Shown: positions 26,041 to 38,277 of the stretch, in pieces
Layout: the number at the start of each line of letters is the position of its first letter
Position numbering within the stretch: the first letter of the stretch is position 1
From: Orientallactaga sibirica
Lineage: Eukaryota > Chordata > Mammalia > Rodentia > Dipodidae
Assembly: GCA_036365145.1 (NCBI GenBank)
Contig: JAEOAD010000888.1
Location: forward strand, 2,211,501 to 2,275,500
Direction of reading: 5' to 3'
Length of the DNA stretch: 64,000 bases
Position numbers and translations under genes: made by a program
Notes under the pieces: generated by a model
Databases searched by the model: none
Told to the model about the DNA's origin: nothing
What the model saw: the letters and a program-made list of their open reading frames with translations, nothing else

Positions 26041-26465
26041 CTACAAGTTCTCATAATCAGGAGCTCCTTCTCCCCCCTCTTCTTCCTCCTCTTCCACCTC
26101 CTGGGAGCTCAAGGTGCCTGGGAGGGGTGGGAAGGTAAGTGGAGACTGGTGTCCAACCTGAAGGCTACCTTCACAAGGCAGCTCCCCAGCTCTGCTCCCT
26201 CCCCTGCCCAGGACACACCTGGCTCAACACCAGCTGCCGGTTGCAGTTCCTGAGACACATTCACGTACTCCCGGCTCCCATCTGTGGGAACAGGTCAGAA
26301 GGAGGGAGAGCTATGCAAATAGTGGGGGCAGGCCACATAGAGGTTGAGTTGGGGACTGTGCACAGTATAATGAACATGGGGTGGGACACAGAAGTCACTT
26401 ACCCAGAGATGCCTCTGCACTCTCCTCGCTCTCAGGGACATTCACGTAATCTTCGCCTGACTCCA
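26041..26465 (-). CDS. LAT: LAT coding exons 9-11 (C-terminal tyrosine region)
   Basis: LAT is the transmembrane adaptor that links the T-cell receptor to PLC-gamma1, GADS and GRB2. These three minus-strand exons encode its C-terminal phosphotyrosine sites. Exon 9 (26403-26465) carries EDYVNVPES, exon 10 (26219-26281) REYVNVSQE, and exon 11 (26041-26117) an acidic run and PDYENL. All junctions are phase 1 with good AG/GT sites. YVNV, YVNV and YENL are the GRB2/GADS-binding motifs and are intact. The family ends DYENLQELN, but here TTG is followed by TAG, then GAG CTA AAC TGA (26029-26031), so a C-to-T change has removed the last four residues. Exons 1-8 lie upstream in two copies; with unit B the protein has 231 residues. 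Whether exon 8 of unit A or unit B is spliced to exon 9 cannot be told from sequence. Confidence 0.95.
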
Positions 26466-27685
26466 CTGTAGGAAAGCCATTGGAGTGCTGCCACTTGGCT
26501 AGCCCCCAATCCCCAGAGGCCCCTCATCCAGGTCCCCAAAGACCAACACCTTGAGACTCCAATATAACCTGCCCTCCAACACAAGGGTGCACAGAGAATA
26601 TTCTGAAAAAGCAAGGGCCTGAACAAAGGTAAGAGCCATGGAGGAGATCCACTGCACTGGTAGCATTGGGGAAATGGAACAGTGATGGTACAGGACCCCA
26701 GCATGGTCCCCAGGCTGAGAGCAGAGATCAGACACAGCTCAGGGTGGGGACAGCTTGACGGCATGTATGAAAGAGAAATGACACACTTGTTCCAGCTGGC
26801 TTCCCCTCTTCCTCAAGCCCATCGGGCTTCCCAATATCCACAGCTGTTGCCTGAGCCACTCCTTCCCTGGCTCACACACATCACCGTCAGTGTTGCTCGG
26901 TTCTTGTGGCTCACCTACATTATGCATAAGAACCCAGACAGGCTGGGCTTTGGAGCCAGACTTCTTGGGTTCAAATCCCAACTATAGCACTAACTGGGTG
27001 AGCTCAGACAAATTACCTAACCTCTCTTTCCCTCACTTTTCTCATCTGTGAAACAGAGTTCATAACAGGACCTACCTTATAGGACTGTTATCAAGCATTA
27101 AAGCAGTAAATAGTAAAAATACAGCCTGTCAAGCCGGGTGTGGTGGCGCACGCCTTTAATCCCAGCACTCGGGAGGCAGAGGGAGGAGGATCGCCATGAG
27201 TTCAAGGCCACCCTGAGACTACATAGTGAATTCCAGGTCAGCCTGGGCTAGAGTGAGACCCTACCTCAAAAAAAAAAAAAAATACAGCCTGTCACCCACT
27301 AAATGCTACTGAATTAAAGTAAATAAACCCTGAACCAGGTATGATGGTACATGCCTATGGTCCCAGCCACTCAGGAGGCTGGAACAGGAGGACAACTTCA
27401 GTCCAAGGTTAGTTAAAGGCCATCTTAGGCATCACAGAAGCAAGAGTGTATCAGTCAGTCACTATGACTTGATAAATAAATCCTGCCATAGCACAGGGAT
27501 ACAAGTAAAGAGCAGGAAAAGAAAGGAGTAGGCAAGTGCCAGGCATGGTGACACATGCCTTTAATTCCAGCACTTGGGAGGCATAGGTCAGGAGGATCGC
27601 TGTGAGTTCAAGGCCACCCTGAGACTACAGAGTGAGTTTTAGGTCAGCCTGGGCCACAGTGAGATCCTATCTCAAAATAGGAACA

Positions 27686-27728
<43 letters not shown>

Positions 27729-27889
27729 GAGGGAGGGAGGGGAGGGAGGAGGGAGGGGAGGGAGGGGGGAGGGAGGGAGGGGGGAGGGGAGGGAGGGAAG
27801 GAAGGAAGGAAGGAAGGAAGGAAGGAAGGAAGGAAGGAAGGAAGGAAGGAAGGAAGGGAGAGAGAAAGAAGGAGGAGGGAGGGAGGGAA

Positions 27890-27938
<49 letters not shown>

Positions 27939-29244
27939 GAAAGAGAGAGAGAGAAGAGAAAGGGGGAGGGAGGGAAGGAAGGAGGGAGGGAGAAAAGAAA
28001 GAGAGGAAGGAAGGAGAAAGAAAGAGAGAAAGAAAGAGACTGGAGAGATGGCTTAGCAGTTAAGGCATATGCCTGCGAAGCCTAAGGACCTAAGTTTGAT
28101 TCTCCAGGTCCCACATAAGCCAGATGCACATAGTGGCACATTCATCTGGAGTTCCTTTGTACTGGCTGGAAGCCCTGGCGTGCCCATTCTCACTCTCTTT
28201 CTCTCCTCCACCCCTCTCTCTGTCTCTAATAAATAAATAAAAATAAATCTTAAAAAAAAAAAAAAAAAAGAGGGCTGGAGATGGCTTAGCAGTTAAGGCA
28301 CCTGCCTGTGAAGACTAGAAACGCCCATTTGAATCTCCAGGTTCCACATTTAGCCAGACACAAAAGTGACGCAAGTCCGCAATGTCGCACATAAGGGGGT
28401 GCGTGTGTCTGGAGTTCATTCACAACTGCTGAGAAGCCCTGGCATGCCCAATTCTCTATTTGTGTGTGTGTGTGTGTCTCTCTCTCTCAAAAAAAAAAAA
28501 AAAAAAAGAGAGAGAGAGAGAGAGGAAGGAGGGAGGGAACAATGGTGGAGGGATGGAAGGGGTAGACACCAGAGCACTTAGAAATGGTGAGGTTTGCTGG
28601 ACGTGGTGGCACACATCTTTAATCCCAACACTTGGAAGACAGAGGTGGGAGGATCACTATGAGTTCAAGGCCACCCTGAGACTACATAGTGAATTCCAGG
28701 TTAGCCTGGGATAGAGCGAAATCCTACCCTGAAAAAAAAAAAAAAGAAAGAAAAAAAGAAATGGTGAGGTTTTATGAGTTATATACATCCAGTGTTACTA
28801 GGGCACGAGCAGGTCGATGCAAAGACTCATTAAATCCCTATCACTAACTCACCAGACACACCCAGTAAAAAGTCAGTGAGTGAGTGAATGAATGAATGAA
28901 TGAAGCACTTAAATGGTCTAGAGCTTAGAAGAGAAATGGAAAATTAGAAATCTAGATGGCAAGCCAGGCGTGGTGGCGCACGCCTTTAATCCCAGCACTC
29001 AGGAGGCAGAGGTAGGAGGATCTCTGAGAGTTCAAGGCCACCCTGAGACTACATAGTGAATTCCAGGTCAGCCTGGGCCAGAGTGAGACCCTACTTCGAA
29101 AAATCAAAACAAAACAAAACAAAAATCTAGATGGCAAATAGAGCCCAGGTGAGGAAGCAGTATTTCATGGTAAATATGGACAGGTTGAATTTCCCTAAAC
29201 TAAAAATCCAAAATCCAAAGCCTTTTTAAAAAAAATTTTTTTTT
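26466..29244. repeat. LAT intron 8, part outside the duplication
   Basis: A MIR lies at about 26930-27310, split by a B1 at 27133-27283 that is flanked by AATACAGCCTGTCA copies. An older B1-like copy is at 27330-27440 and a B1 at 27536-27680. A polypurine tract spans 27683-28035. DIP-like copies are at 28036-28250 and 28270-28500 (long variant), and B1 at 28590-28735 and 28960-29110. About 26466-26925 and 28740-28955 are single-copy. Confidence 0.8.
27683..28035 (+). repeat. Polypurine tract (GAAA/GGA/GGAA microsatellite)
   Basis: About 350 bases are almost pure purine on the plus strand: (GAAA)n, then GGGAGG-rich, (GGAA)n, (GAAA)n, and mixed GA. It seems to have grown from the A-tail of the B1 at 27536-27680. 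It lies in LAT intron 8, so the transcript is all pyrimidine here. Confidence 0.9.
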
Positions 29245-30404
29245 TTAATTTGCAAGCAGAAGAGAGACAGAGAGAATAAGGATGGGCATGCCAGGGCCTC
29301 CAGCCACTGTAAATGAACTCCAGACGCATGTGCCCCTCCTGTGCATCTGGCTTACGTGGGTCCTGGGGAATCAAACCTGGATCGTTAGGCTTCCCAGGCA
29401 AGTGCCTTAACCACTAAGTCATCTCTCCCGCCCCCAAATCAAAAGCCTTTTGAGGGGTGATAGGATGCTAGAAGTGGAAAATTGCACACCATGGAACTTA
29501 GTTTCATACAAAAGATTATTTAAATTATTGCCTAAAACTACTGTCAATGGGCTGGAAAGATGGCTTAGTAGTTAAGGCACTTGCCTACAAAGCCAAAGGA
29601 CCTCAGTTCAATTCCCCAGGACCCAAGTAAGCCAGATGCACAAGGTGGCACATGCATCTGGGGTTCGTTTGCAGTGGCTAGAGACCCTGGTGTATCCATT
29701 CTCTCTCTCTTTCTCTCTTCCTCGGCCTCAAATAAAGAAATAAAAATAAAATATTAAAAAAAAAACTGCAGGGTATGGTGGCTCACGCCTTTAATTCCAG
29801 CACTTGGGAGGCAGAAGTAGGAGGATCACCATGAGTTCAAGGCTACCCTGAACCTACAGTAAATTCCAGGTCAGCCTGGACTACAGTGAGATCCTACCTC
29901 GGGGTGGGGGGTGACTACTGTCAAGACTGTAAATGAAACACAAATGAGTTGGGTTTTTTTTTTTGTTTTTGTGGTTGTTGCTTTGTTTTGGTTTTTGTGA
30001 AGCAGACTCTCGCTCTAATCCAGGCTGACCTGGAATTCACTCTGTAGTCTCAGGATGGCTTTCCTCCTACAAGTGCTGGGATAAAAGGTGTGCACCAAAG
30101 CCGGGCATGGTGGCTCACACCTTTAATCCCAGCACTTGGGAGGCAGAGGTAGGAGGATCACCATGAGTCTGAGGCCACCCTGAGACTATATAGTTAATTC
30201 CAGGTCAGCCTGGACCAGAGTGAGACCTCGAGAGAGAAAAAAATAAATAAATAAAGCCGGGCGTGGTGGCGCACGCCTTAAATCCCAGCACTCAGGAGGC
30301 AGAGGTAGGAGGATCGCCAAGAGTTCGAGGCCACCCTGAGACTACATAGTTAATTCCAGGTCAGCCTGGGCCAGAGTGAGACCCTACCTCGAAAAAACCA
30401 AAAA

Positions 30405-30443
<39 letters not shown>

Positions 30444-32274
30444 AAAAAGCCGGGTGTGGTGGCGCATGCCTTTAATCCCAGCACGGGGAGGCAGAGGTGG
30501 GAGGATTGCCATGAGTTCAAGGCCACCCTGAGAATACAGAGTGAATTCCAGGTCAGCCTGGGCTAGAGTGAGACCCTATCTCGGAGAAAGAAAAAAAAAA
30601 AAAAAAAGGTGTATACCACCATGCCCCGCACAAATGAGTTTTGTGTTTAGCCTTGAGTCCCATCTCCAAGATAATTCATTATGCACACACAAATATTCTC
30701 AAGTCTGAAGCACTCCTCGTTGTGTTTCAGTTGAGGGATACTCAACTTGCACAGAGGGAGGAGAGAGACAGAAAACTAAAGACCACCAGTTCCTGAGGAA
30801 AGCACAAGGAATGAGGCCAGGAAGGATGAGACCACAGAAGCTCTAAAGAAACTAAGATCACAGAGGAAGCAGAAGAAAGCTTCAGGAACAAGAGGAAAAA
30901 AAAGAACCTCTAATGAAATATATTAAATGACCTTTCCTCCAAGAAACAAGTACAGGATGCTATATAAAGAGAACACCGAGAAGCTTCTGAATAAGAGAAA
31001 TGAATTTTTATTTCCTGGGGTAGGGTCTCACTCTAGCCTATGCTGACCTGGCACTCATTCTGTAGTCCCAGACTGGCCTAATGAAATTTTCTTTTTTACC
31101 TTTTTAAAAAATATTTTTAGGGCTGGAGAGATAGCTTAGTGGTTAAGGCACTTGCCTGCGAAACCAATGGACCCAGGTTCAATTCCCCAGGACCCACATA
31201 ATAAGCCAGATGCACAACGTGACATATGCGTCTGAAGTTTGTTTGCAGCGGCTGAAGGTCCTGGCACGCCCATTCTCTGTCTCTCAAATAAATAAAAATA
31301 AAGTAAAAAAATTTTTTAAATTTTATTTCTTTACTTGCAAGGAAAGAGTGTTTGTGTGCCACTTCCTTCCACTGCAAACAAACTCCAGATACACGCACCA
31401 CTGTGTGTATCTGGCTTTACGTGGGTACTGGGGAATTGATCCTGAGCCAGCAGGCTTTGCAAGAAAGTGCTTAAACCACTGAGCCATCTCTCTAGCCCTT
31501 CATCTTTTCTTTTTGGTGGTGGTAGGGATGATCTTTTGTTTGTTTGGTTGGTTTTTTGTTTTGTTTTGTTTTGGTTTGGTTTTTCAAGGTAGGTCTCACT
31601 CTAGTCCAGGTTGACCAGGAATTCACTATGTAGTCCCAGGGTGGCCTTGAACTCATGATGATCCTCCTACCTCTGCCTCCTGAGTGCGCCACTATGCCCA
31701 GCATGTTTTGTTTTCTGAGACAGAGTCTCAGTATGTAGCACAAGTTTGTTTTCAAACAACGCTTCTCCGGGTGTGGTGGCGCACGCCTTTAATCCTAGCA
31801 CTCAGGAGGCAGAGGTATGAGAATCATTGTAAATTCAAGGCCAGCCTGAGGTTACATAGTGTATTCCAGGTCAGCCTGGGCTAGAGCGAGACCTTACCTT
31901 GAAAAAAAAAAAAAAAAAAAAGCGAAAAGGGAAAAAGAGGACTATAGAGATAGCTCAATGGTTAAGGCACTTGTTTGCTCAGTACACACATAAAGCCAGA
32001 TGTACAAAGTGGCATTTGCAGTGGCAGGAGGTCCTGTTGAACCAATTCTTTCTCCGTTGTCTCTCCTCCCTCCATCTCTCAAATAAATAAATATTTGCAA
32101 AAAGGGGAAAAGATGGAGGTAGGAGAAACAGTAAGAAAATCAGAAGTGCAGTGCATGAGATTTGGCATGTGAAGGAGGAAACAGAAGGGCAACAATCATG
32201 AAAGGAATGAGAGGGCAGAGGGCAGGGGCCAAGGGCTCATGGAGAAAGCGGGGTAGACAGAACCCCTGACTCAC

Positions 32275-33651
32275 TGGAGAAGGCACTGCCTCGGAAGACA
32301 GGACTGCTGGGCGCAGGGCCAGATGGGACAGCGGGGCTGGTGGCTGGGGTGCTGTCAGGAAGCACCACTCTGAAAGGAAAGAAGGAACGAAGAAAGTGAG
32401 CAAAGGACACCCAGCAGCTGCCTCCACCTCCCATCTAACCACTCACAGGTAGCCCTCGTTGGGATAGTCATCCTCATCCTCATCTTCATCTGTATTCTTA
32501 CAGGCCAGCTCTGGAAATAGTGACAAAGGGTCAACATGACCTGAGAAAGGCCCCAGCCTCCCCACCCAGCTCAGTGCCCAGACCCCAGACGCACCCTGGT
32601 TCTCATAGCTTGCCACACTGTTAGCTTCAATGAGAGAGTGAGAAGGAGACTTGGTAAGTTCAGGCTGGTCCTGTCTCCTGCCCAGCCCCAACCACCCAGC
32701 CCCGGGTAACCTTACCACTATCTGAATCCTGCCGGGAAGATGGCATCCGATGGGAACCCCTAGGGGGCTGCGGAGATCTCCTGGGAGTCAAAGGTCAGAG
32801 ATCATGAGAGTGGGGTTCTAGGGTCAAGAGGGGTTACAAGGAAAGAGATCCCCAGTCCAAAAAGGTGAGGAGGCACAAAGGGTCAGAGAAGAGGAGGAGA
32901 GAATTAAGAGGTACTCACGGGATGGGAGCAGGTCTGGCTGGCTCAGAGGCAGGAAGGAGGTAACAGGCAGGTAGGAGGTGGCAGGTGGCATTTCTGAGGA
33001 CAAAGAACCAAGCTCGAGGGAATGACTTGACATGACCCCCACCCCACACACCCTCATCAAGGTCTTGAAAGGCAGACAGGCCTGGGGGCTTCCACCTCCC
33101 CCTATCCCAGGCGGGGTGAAGGCCCTGCGGAGAGCCCAGGGTGGAGGGAATGAACACAGGCTCGTGCACTCTTCCCAGCACACGAGGTAGGCCTGCGAAC
33201 AGTGCATACTCACGAGGTGGCTTGATGAGGATGCTCCTTGGATATGAACTGGCAGAAGAAAGGCAGCCTGGGTACAAGGCCAAGAGGTCCCAGACCCAGA
33301 CCCAGGCCCGCCATGGGGACCAAGGAAACACACAGGGGAAAGGATTGCAAACTCACCTCTCTGCAGAAGCACTGTCATAGGAGGCTGGAGGAGAGAGGGC
33401 CAGTGAGACAGGATTGGGCAGAGGGACAGGAGCTCCCAGTCCCTGGGGTAGGACTGAGGTAGGTAGAGACATTCACGGAATGAGGAGTTGGGAGAAGGTG
33501 AGGATCTGGCTGGGGAGCCCCCATCTAGTACCCCACAGCTCCCTACTTACTTGGAAGCTCACGGCAGCGCATTACATAGCGCCATTAGCAGTGTGGCCAA
33601 GGGTAACAGCAGGAGACCCAGCAGCAAAGGGGGCAGAGTGTCTGCCTCCAT
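32275..33651 (-). pseudogene. LAT: LAT exons 1-8, duplicate copy A (frame broken)
   Basis: This is a second set of LAT exons 1-8: 33551-33651, 33357-33384, 33214-33248, 32919-32993, 32716-32780, 32595-32624, 32447-32510 and 32275-32369. Splice sites are all kept. Exon 1 has 101 bases against 100 in copy B: GTG has become AATG between the codons of the two palmitoylated cysteines of the CxxC motif, so the frame reads Cys-Asn-Ala-Leu-Pro-stop. Exon 4 has 75 bases against 76: one C is lost in the Leu-Pro-Ile-Pro stretch. Exons 2, 3 and 5-8 keep their lengths. As read, this copy cannot make LAT. The cause may be decay after duplication or uncorrected sequencing error. It is nevertheless the copy directly upstream of exons 9-11. 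Confidence 0.85.
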
Positions 33652-34533
33652 CTGCAGAGAGCCTGCACCTGGCCCAGCTGCACCACAGCCCCTATATGTA
33701 GAGGTGCAGCCGGGTATGGGGCTGAGTGGGCCCCAGCCTGGAGCCTATGGGAGGCAGCTACGCTCTCCTCAGAAACTCAGGACACACTCCCTTGGTGGGC
33801 TGAGCTGGACTCAGTGCTGGCTGAAGAAGCTACTCCCAGAGCCTGGGCTGGGGTCTGGGCCACCAGCCACCTACTGTAAAGGCCGTGGCCCAGCTACCCT
33901 AGGCGCGATCCCTGTGCCCACTGGTACCTGCCCCACACTTGCTCCCACCCGCCTCCTCCTCTCTCCTCAACACCCTCGTGCGACAGGAAGCTGTGGTGAG
34001 AGCTGGGTGAGGGCAGGAAATCATCAGGCTCCTCAGCTTGCTGCACCCGCCCCCTGCCCACCCCACCCCACCCAGTTGTGGGAAAGGGGAGGAGGCAGAG
34101 GGCTGCCTGTGTTCTCAGGAAGGTACTGGAACTGCATGGCATGGCAGCCCCTCCACTGGAAACAGAAAAATGCCTGTTAGCCATACAAGCTATGGCCTCC
34201 CCATGCCCAGGGTTGGGAGAGGCGACAGGAAGGGTCTCGCCAGAACCCAGCAGTGCATAGGGCAACCCCCTTCTTCCCCACCCCCGCCACTCTCAGGCCT
34301 GCTAGGCTGGCCACTTCCAGGGGAGCACAGTGAGTCACCATCACACAGAGCAGCTCACTCAGAGAAGAATCCTCCTCTGGGTCACCCAGCCCAGAAGACA
34401 GGGACTTGCCCCTAGGGGTGACCTACAGCCCCTAGGGAGCCCTGGAGGCTAGAGACATTTCCTATAGCACAGAGGTCAGAGGCCACTGGTATCCAGAGAA
34501 AGACATGCACTCACTTTGGGTCTAATTACAAAT

Positions 34534-34539
34534 TTTATT
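34534..34539 (-). terminator. Polyadenylation signal of the SPNS1 duplicate
   Basis: AATAAA on the minus strand, the counterpart of 40546-40551, about 210 bases after the stop of exon 12'. Confidence 0.65.
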
Positions 34540-34747
34540 CCATTATAAATAGCACCAAACCTGTGGGCTGCCCCAGTGAGGGACCCCCCCACACACACCC
34601 AGATTCCCTCTTCCCTAGGCTACTCATGTAGTGTCTGAGAGCTGGATGTAACCCAGAGCTTCTGCTTGTAACCTGGGCCAGGTGAACCCAGGCATGTGGG
34701 CCCAGGACCAGCAGTGGTGCATGTATAGACAGGTGAGCAACAGCGCC

Positions 34748-35251
34748 TTAGATGAGTACGCTAGACACAGGGACTCGGGTGGAGCGGCCTCGCTGGGGCA
34801 CCACAATCCGGTCATCCGTGGGTCCCGCCTCATGCAACAGACCTGCAGCAGGGAGGGTCACAGTCAGGGCTGGACAGACTGAAGAGCCAGAGGGGGACAA
34901 ACAAGGCAGTGGGATATGTGGGGCAACAGTAAAAGCCACCAGTGCTGTGGATACAGATAGAATGACAGATCAACTTGTTGGACAGCCCCAAGCTGAATCA
35001 GGGGGAAGATGCAGGGTACACACCCTCAGCCAACAGATGGACAAACAATACTGTGATGGTAAGCAGTGACCCTCACTGACCCTGTATGTGGAGCTGGGCC
35101 TTCCGGCGGTCACCCTCAATGAACATGGCGGTGCCCAGAAAGGCTGCACCTCCCAGAGCTCCAACAAAGGCGCAAAGCATCAGTGAGAACTGCAGGGCCG
35201 AACTCAGACAAGAAGGAAGGGGGCCAGCTCCGGCGGGCGGCGGTCAGAGAT
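34748..35251 (-). pseudogene. SPNS1: SPNS1 exons 11-12, orphan duplicate (frame broken)
   Basis: These copies of the last two SPNS1 coding exons lie between the two LAT exon sets. Exon 11' (35081-35251) has 171 bases against 172 in the true gene: two bases are missing in TTCCGGGCC (here TTCGGCC) and one is gained in the CGCC-rich start, so the frame is lost. Exon 12' (34748-34842) has the normal 95 bases and still encodes the [13 protein letters not shown] tail, with stop TAA instead of TGA. The 3' splice sites and the GTCAGT donor are preserved. No SPNS1 exons 1-10 exist for this copy. It could be used only by readthrough splicing from SPNS1 or from LAT unit B. Confidence 0.9.
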
Positions 35252-36435
35252 CTGTGGAGAGGAGATTAATTTGCAAGCAGAAGAGAGACAGAGAGAATAA
35301 GGATGGGCATGCCAGGGCCTACAGCCACTGTAAATGAACTCCAGACGCATGTGCCCCTCCTGTGCATCTGGCTTACGTGGGTCCTGGGGAATCAAACCTG
35401 GATCGTTAGGCTTCCCAGGCAAGTGCCTTAACCACTAAGTCATCTCTCCCGCCCCAAAATCAAAAGCCTTTTGAGGGGTGATAGGATGCTAGAAGTGGAA
35501 AATTGCACACCATGGAACTTAGTTTCATACAAAAGATTATTTAAATTATTGCCTAAAACTACTGTCAATGGGCTGGAAAGATGGCTTAGTAGTTAAGGCA
35601 CTTGCCTACAAAGCCAAAGGACCTCAGTTCAATTCCCCAGGACCCAAGTAAGCCAGATGCACAAGGTGGCACATGCATCTGGGGTTCGTTTGCAGTGGCT
35701 AGAGACCCTGGTGTATCCATTCTCTCTCTCTCTCTCTCTTCCTCGGCCTCAAATAAAGAAATAAAAATAAAATATTAAAAAAAAAACTGCAGGGTGTGGT
35801 GGCTCACGCCTTTAATTCCAGCACTTGGGAGGCAGAAGTAGGAGGATCACCATGAGTTCAAGGCCACCCTGAACCTACAGTAAATTCCAGGTCAGCCTGG
35901 ACTACAGTGAGATCCTACCTCGGGGGCCGGGGGGGGGGGGGTGACTACTGTCAAGACTGTAAATGAAACACAAATGAGTTGGGTTTTTGTTTTTTTGTTT
36001 TTGTGGTTGTTGCTTTGTTTTGGTTTTTGTGAAGCAGACTCTCGCTCTAATCCAGGCTGACCTGGAATTCACTCTGTAGTCTCAGGATGGCTTTCCTCCT
36101 ACAAGTGCTGGGATAAAAGGTGTGCACCAAAGCCGGGCATGGTGGCTCACACCTTTAATCCCAGCACTTGGGAGGCAGAGGTAGGAGGATCACCATGAGT
36201 CTGAGGCCACCCTGAGACTATATAGTTAATTCCAGGTCAGCCTGGACCAGAGTGAGACCTCGAGAGAGAAAAAAATAAATAAATAAAGCCGGGCGTGGTG
36301 GCGCACGCCTTTAATCCCAGCACTCGGGAGGCAGAGGTAGGAGGATCGCCAAGAGTTCGAGGCCACCCTGAGACTACATAGTTAATTCCAGGTCAGCCTG
36401 GGCCAGAGTGAGACCCTACCTCGAAAAACCAAAAA

Positions 36436-36478
<43 letters not shown>

Positions 36479-38277
36479 AAAAGCCGGGTGTGGTGGCGCA
36501 TGCCTTTAATCCCAGCACTCGGGAGGCAGAGGTAGGAGGATTGCCATGAGTTCAAGGCCACCCTGAGAATACAGAGTGAATTCCAGGTCAGCCTGGGCTA
36601 GAGTGAGACCCTATCTCGGAGAAAAAAAAAAAAAAAAAAAGGTGTATACCACCATGCCCCGCACAAATGAGTTTTGTGTTTAGCCTTGAGTCCCATCTCC
36701 AAGATAATTCATTATGCACACACAAATATTCTCAAGTCTGAAGCACTCCTCGTTGTGTTTCAGTTGAGGGATACTCAACTTGCACAAAGGGAGGAGAGAC
36801 CACCAGTTCCTGAGGAAAGCACAAGGAATGAGGCCAGGAAGGATGAGACCACAGAAGCTCTAAAGAAACTAAGATCACAGAGGAAGCAGAAGAAAGCTTC
36901 AGGAACAAGAGGAAAAAAAAAGAACCTCTAATGAAATATATTAAATGACCTTTCCTCCAAGAAACAAGTACAGGATGCTATATAAAGAGAACACCGAGAA
37001 GCTTCTGAATAAGAGAAATGAATTTTTTTTTCCTGGGGTAGGGTCTCACTCTAGCCCATGCTGACCTGGCACTCATTCTGTAGTCCCAGACTGGCCTAAT
37101 GAAATTTTCTTTTTTACCTTTTTAAAAAATATTTTTAGGGCTGGAGAGATAGCTTAGTGGTTAAGGCACTTGCCTGCGAAGCCAATGGACCCAGGTTCAA
37201 TTCCCCAGGACCCACATAATAAGCCAGATGCACAACGTGACATATGCGTCTGAAGTTTGTTTGCAGCGGCTGAAGGTCCTGGCACGCCCATTCTGTCTCT
37301 CAAATAAATAAAAATAAAGTAAAAAAAATTTTTTAAATTTTATTTCTTTACTTGCAAGGAAAGAGTGTTTGTGTGCCACTTCCTTCCACTGCAAACAAAC
37401 TCCAGATACACGCACCACTGTGTGTATCTGGCTTTACGTGGGTACTGGGGAGTTGATCCTGACCCAGCAGGCTTTGCAAGAAAGTGCTTAAACCACTGAG
37501 CCATCTCTCTAGCCCTTCATCTTTTCTTTTTGGTGGTGGTAGGGATGATCTTTTGTTTGGTTGGTTGGTTTTTTGTTTTGTTTTGGTTTGGTTTGGTTTT
37601 TCAAGGTAGGTCTCACTCTAGTCCAGGTTGACCAGGAATTCACTATGTAGTCCCAGGGTGGCCTTGAACTCATGATGATCCTCCTACCTCTGCCTCCTGA
37701 GTGCGCCACTATGCCCAGCATGTTTTGTTTTCTGAGACAGAGTCTCAGTATGTAGCACAAGTTTGTTTTCAAACAACGCTTCTCCGGGTGTGGTGGCGCA
37801 CGTAATCCTAGCACTCAGGAGGCAGAGGTATGAGAATCATTGTAAATTCAAGGCCAGCCTGAGGTTACATAGTGTATTCCAGGTCAGCCTGGGCTAGAGC
37901 GAGACCTTACCTTGAAAAAAAAAAAAAGCGAAAAGGGAAAAAGAGGACTGTAGAGATAGCTCAATGGTTAAGGCACTTGTTTGCTCAGTACACACATAAA
38001 GCCAGATGTACAAAGTGGCATTTGCAGTGGCAGGAGGTCCTGTTGAACCAATTCTTTCTCCGTTGTCTCTCCTCCTCCATCTCTCAAATAAATAAATATT
38101 TGCAAAAAGGGGAAAAGATGGAGGTAGGAGAAACAGTAAGAAAATCAAGTGCAGTGCATGAGATTTGGCATGTGAAGGAGGAAACAGAAGGGCAACAATC
38201 ATGAAAGGAATGAGAGGGCAGAGGGCAGGGGCCAAGGGCTCATGGAGAAAGCGGGGTAGACAGAACCCCTGACTCAC

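Larger units (their letters stand above)
29245..35265. repeat. Tandem duplication 2, unit A (about 6021 bp)
   Basis: This unit is repeated head-to-tail at 35266-41278. It begins in the T-rich tail of a DIP minus copy and ends in SPNS1 intron 10, just past exon 11. Contents: DIP minus 29245-29435; DIP 29548-29750; B1 29765-29900, 29990-30090 (minus, partial), 30100-30235, 30256-30400 and 30449-30600, with an (AAAT)n run between the last two; single-copy 30610-31000; B1 minus fragment 31010-31085; DIP 31120-31300; DIP-like minus 31310-31497; B1 minus 31575-31700; B1 31768-31915; DIP 31935-32090; then broken copies of LAT exons 1-8 and SPNS1 exons 11-12. Confidence 0.95.

Noticed and set aside
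27632..28063. 143-codon Lys/Glu/Arg/Gly-rich open frame
   Set aside because: It is a translation of the polypurine microsatellite.
30405..30447. CRISPR-like short regular repeats
   Set aside because: These are simple AAAT microsatellite tails of SINEs in a mammalian genome; no spacer structure exists.
32824..33378. 184-codon minus-strand frame (and the 204-codon frame at 38918-39532)
   Set aside because: These run through LAT exons 2-4 and their introns in mixed frames; the spliced LAT model explains the real coding parts.
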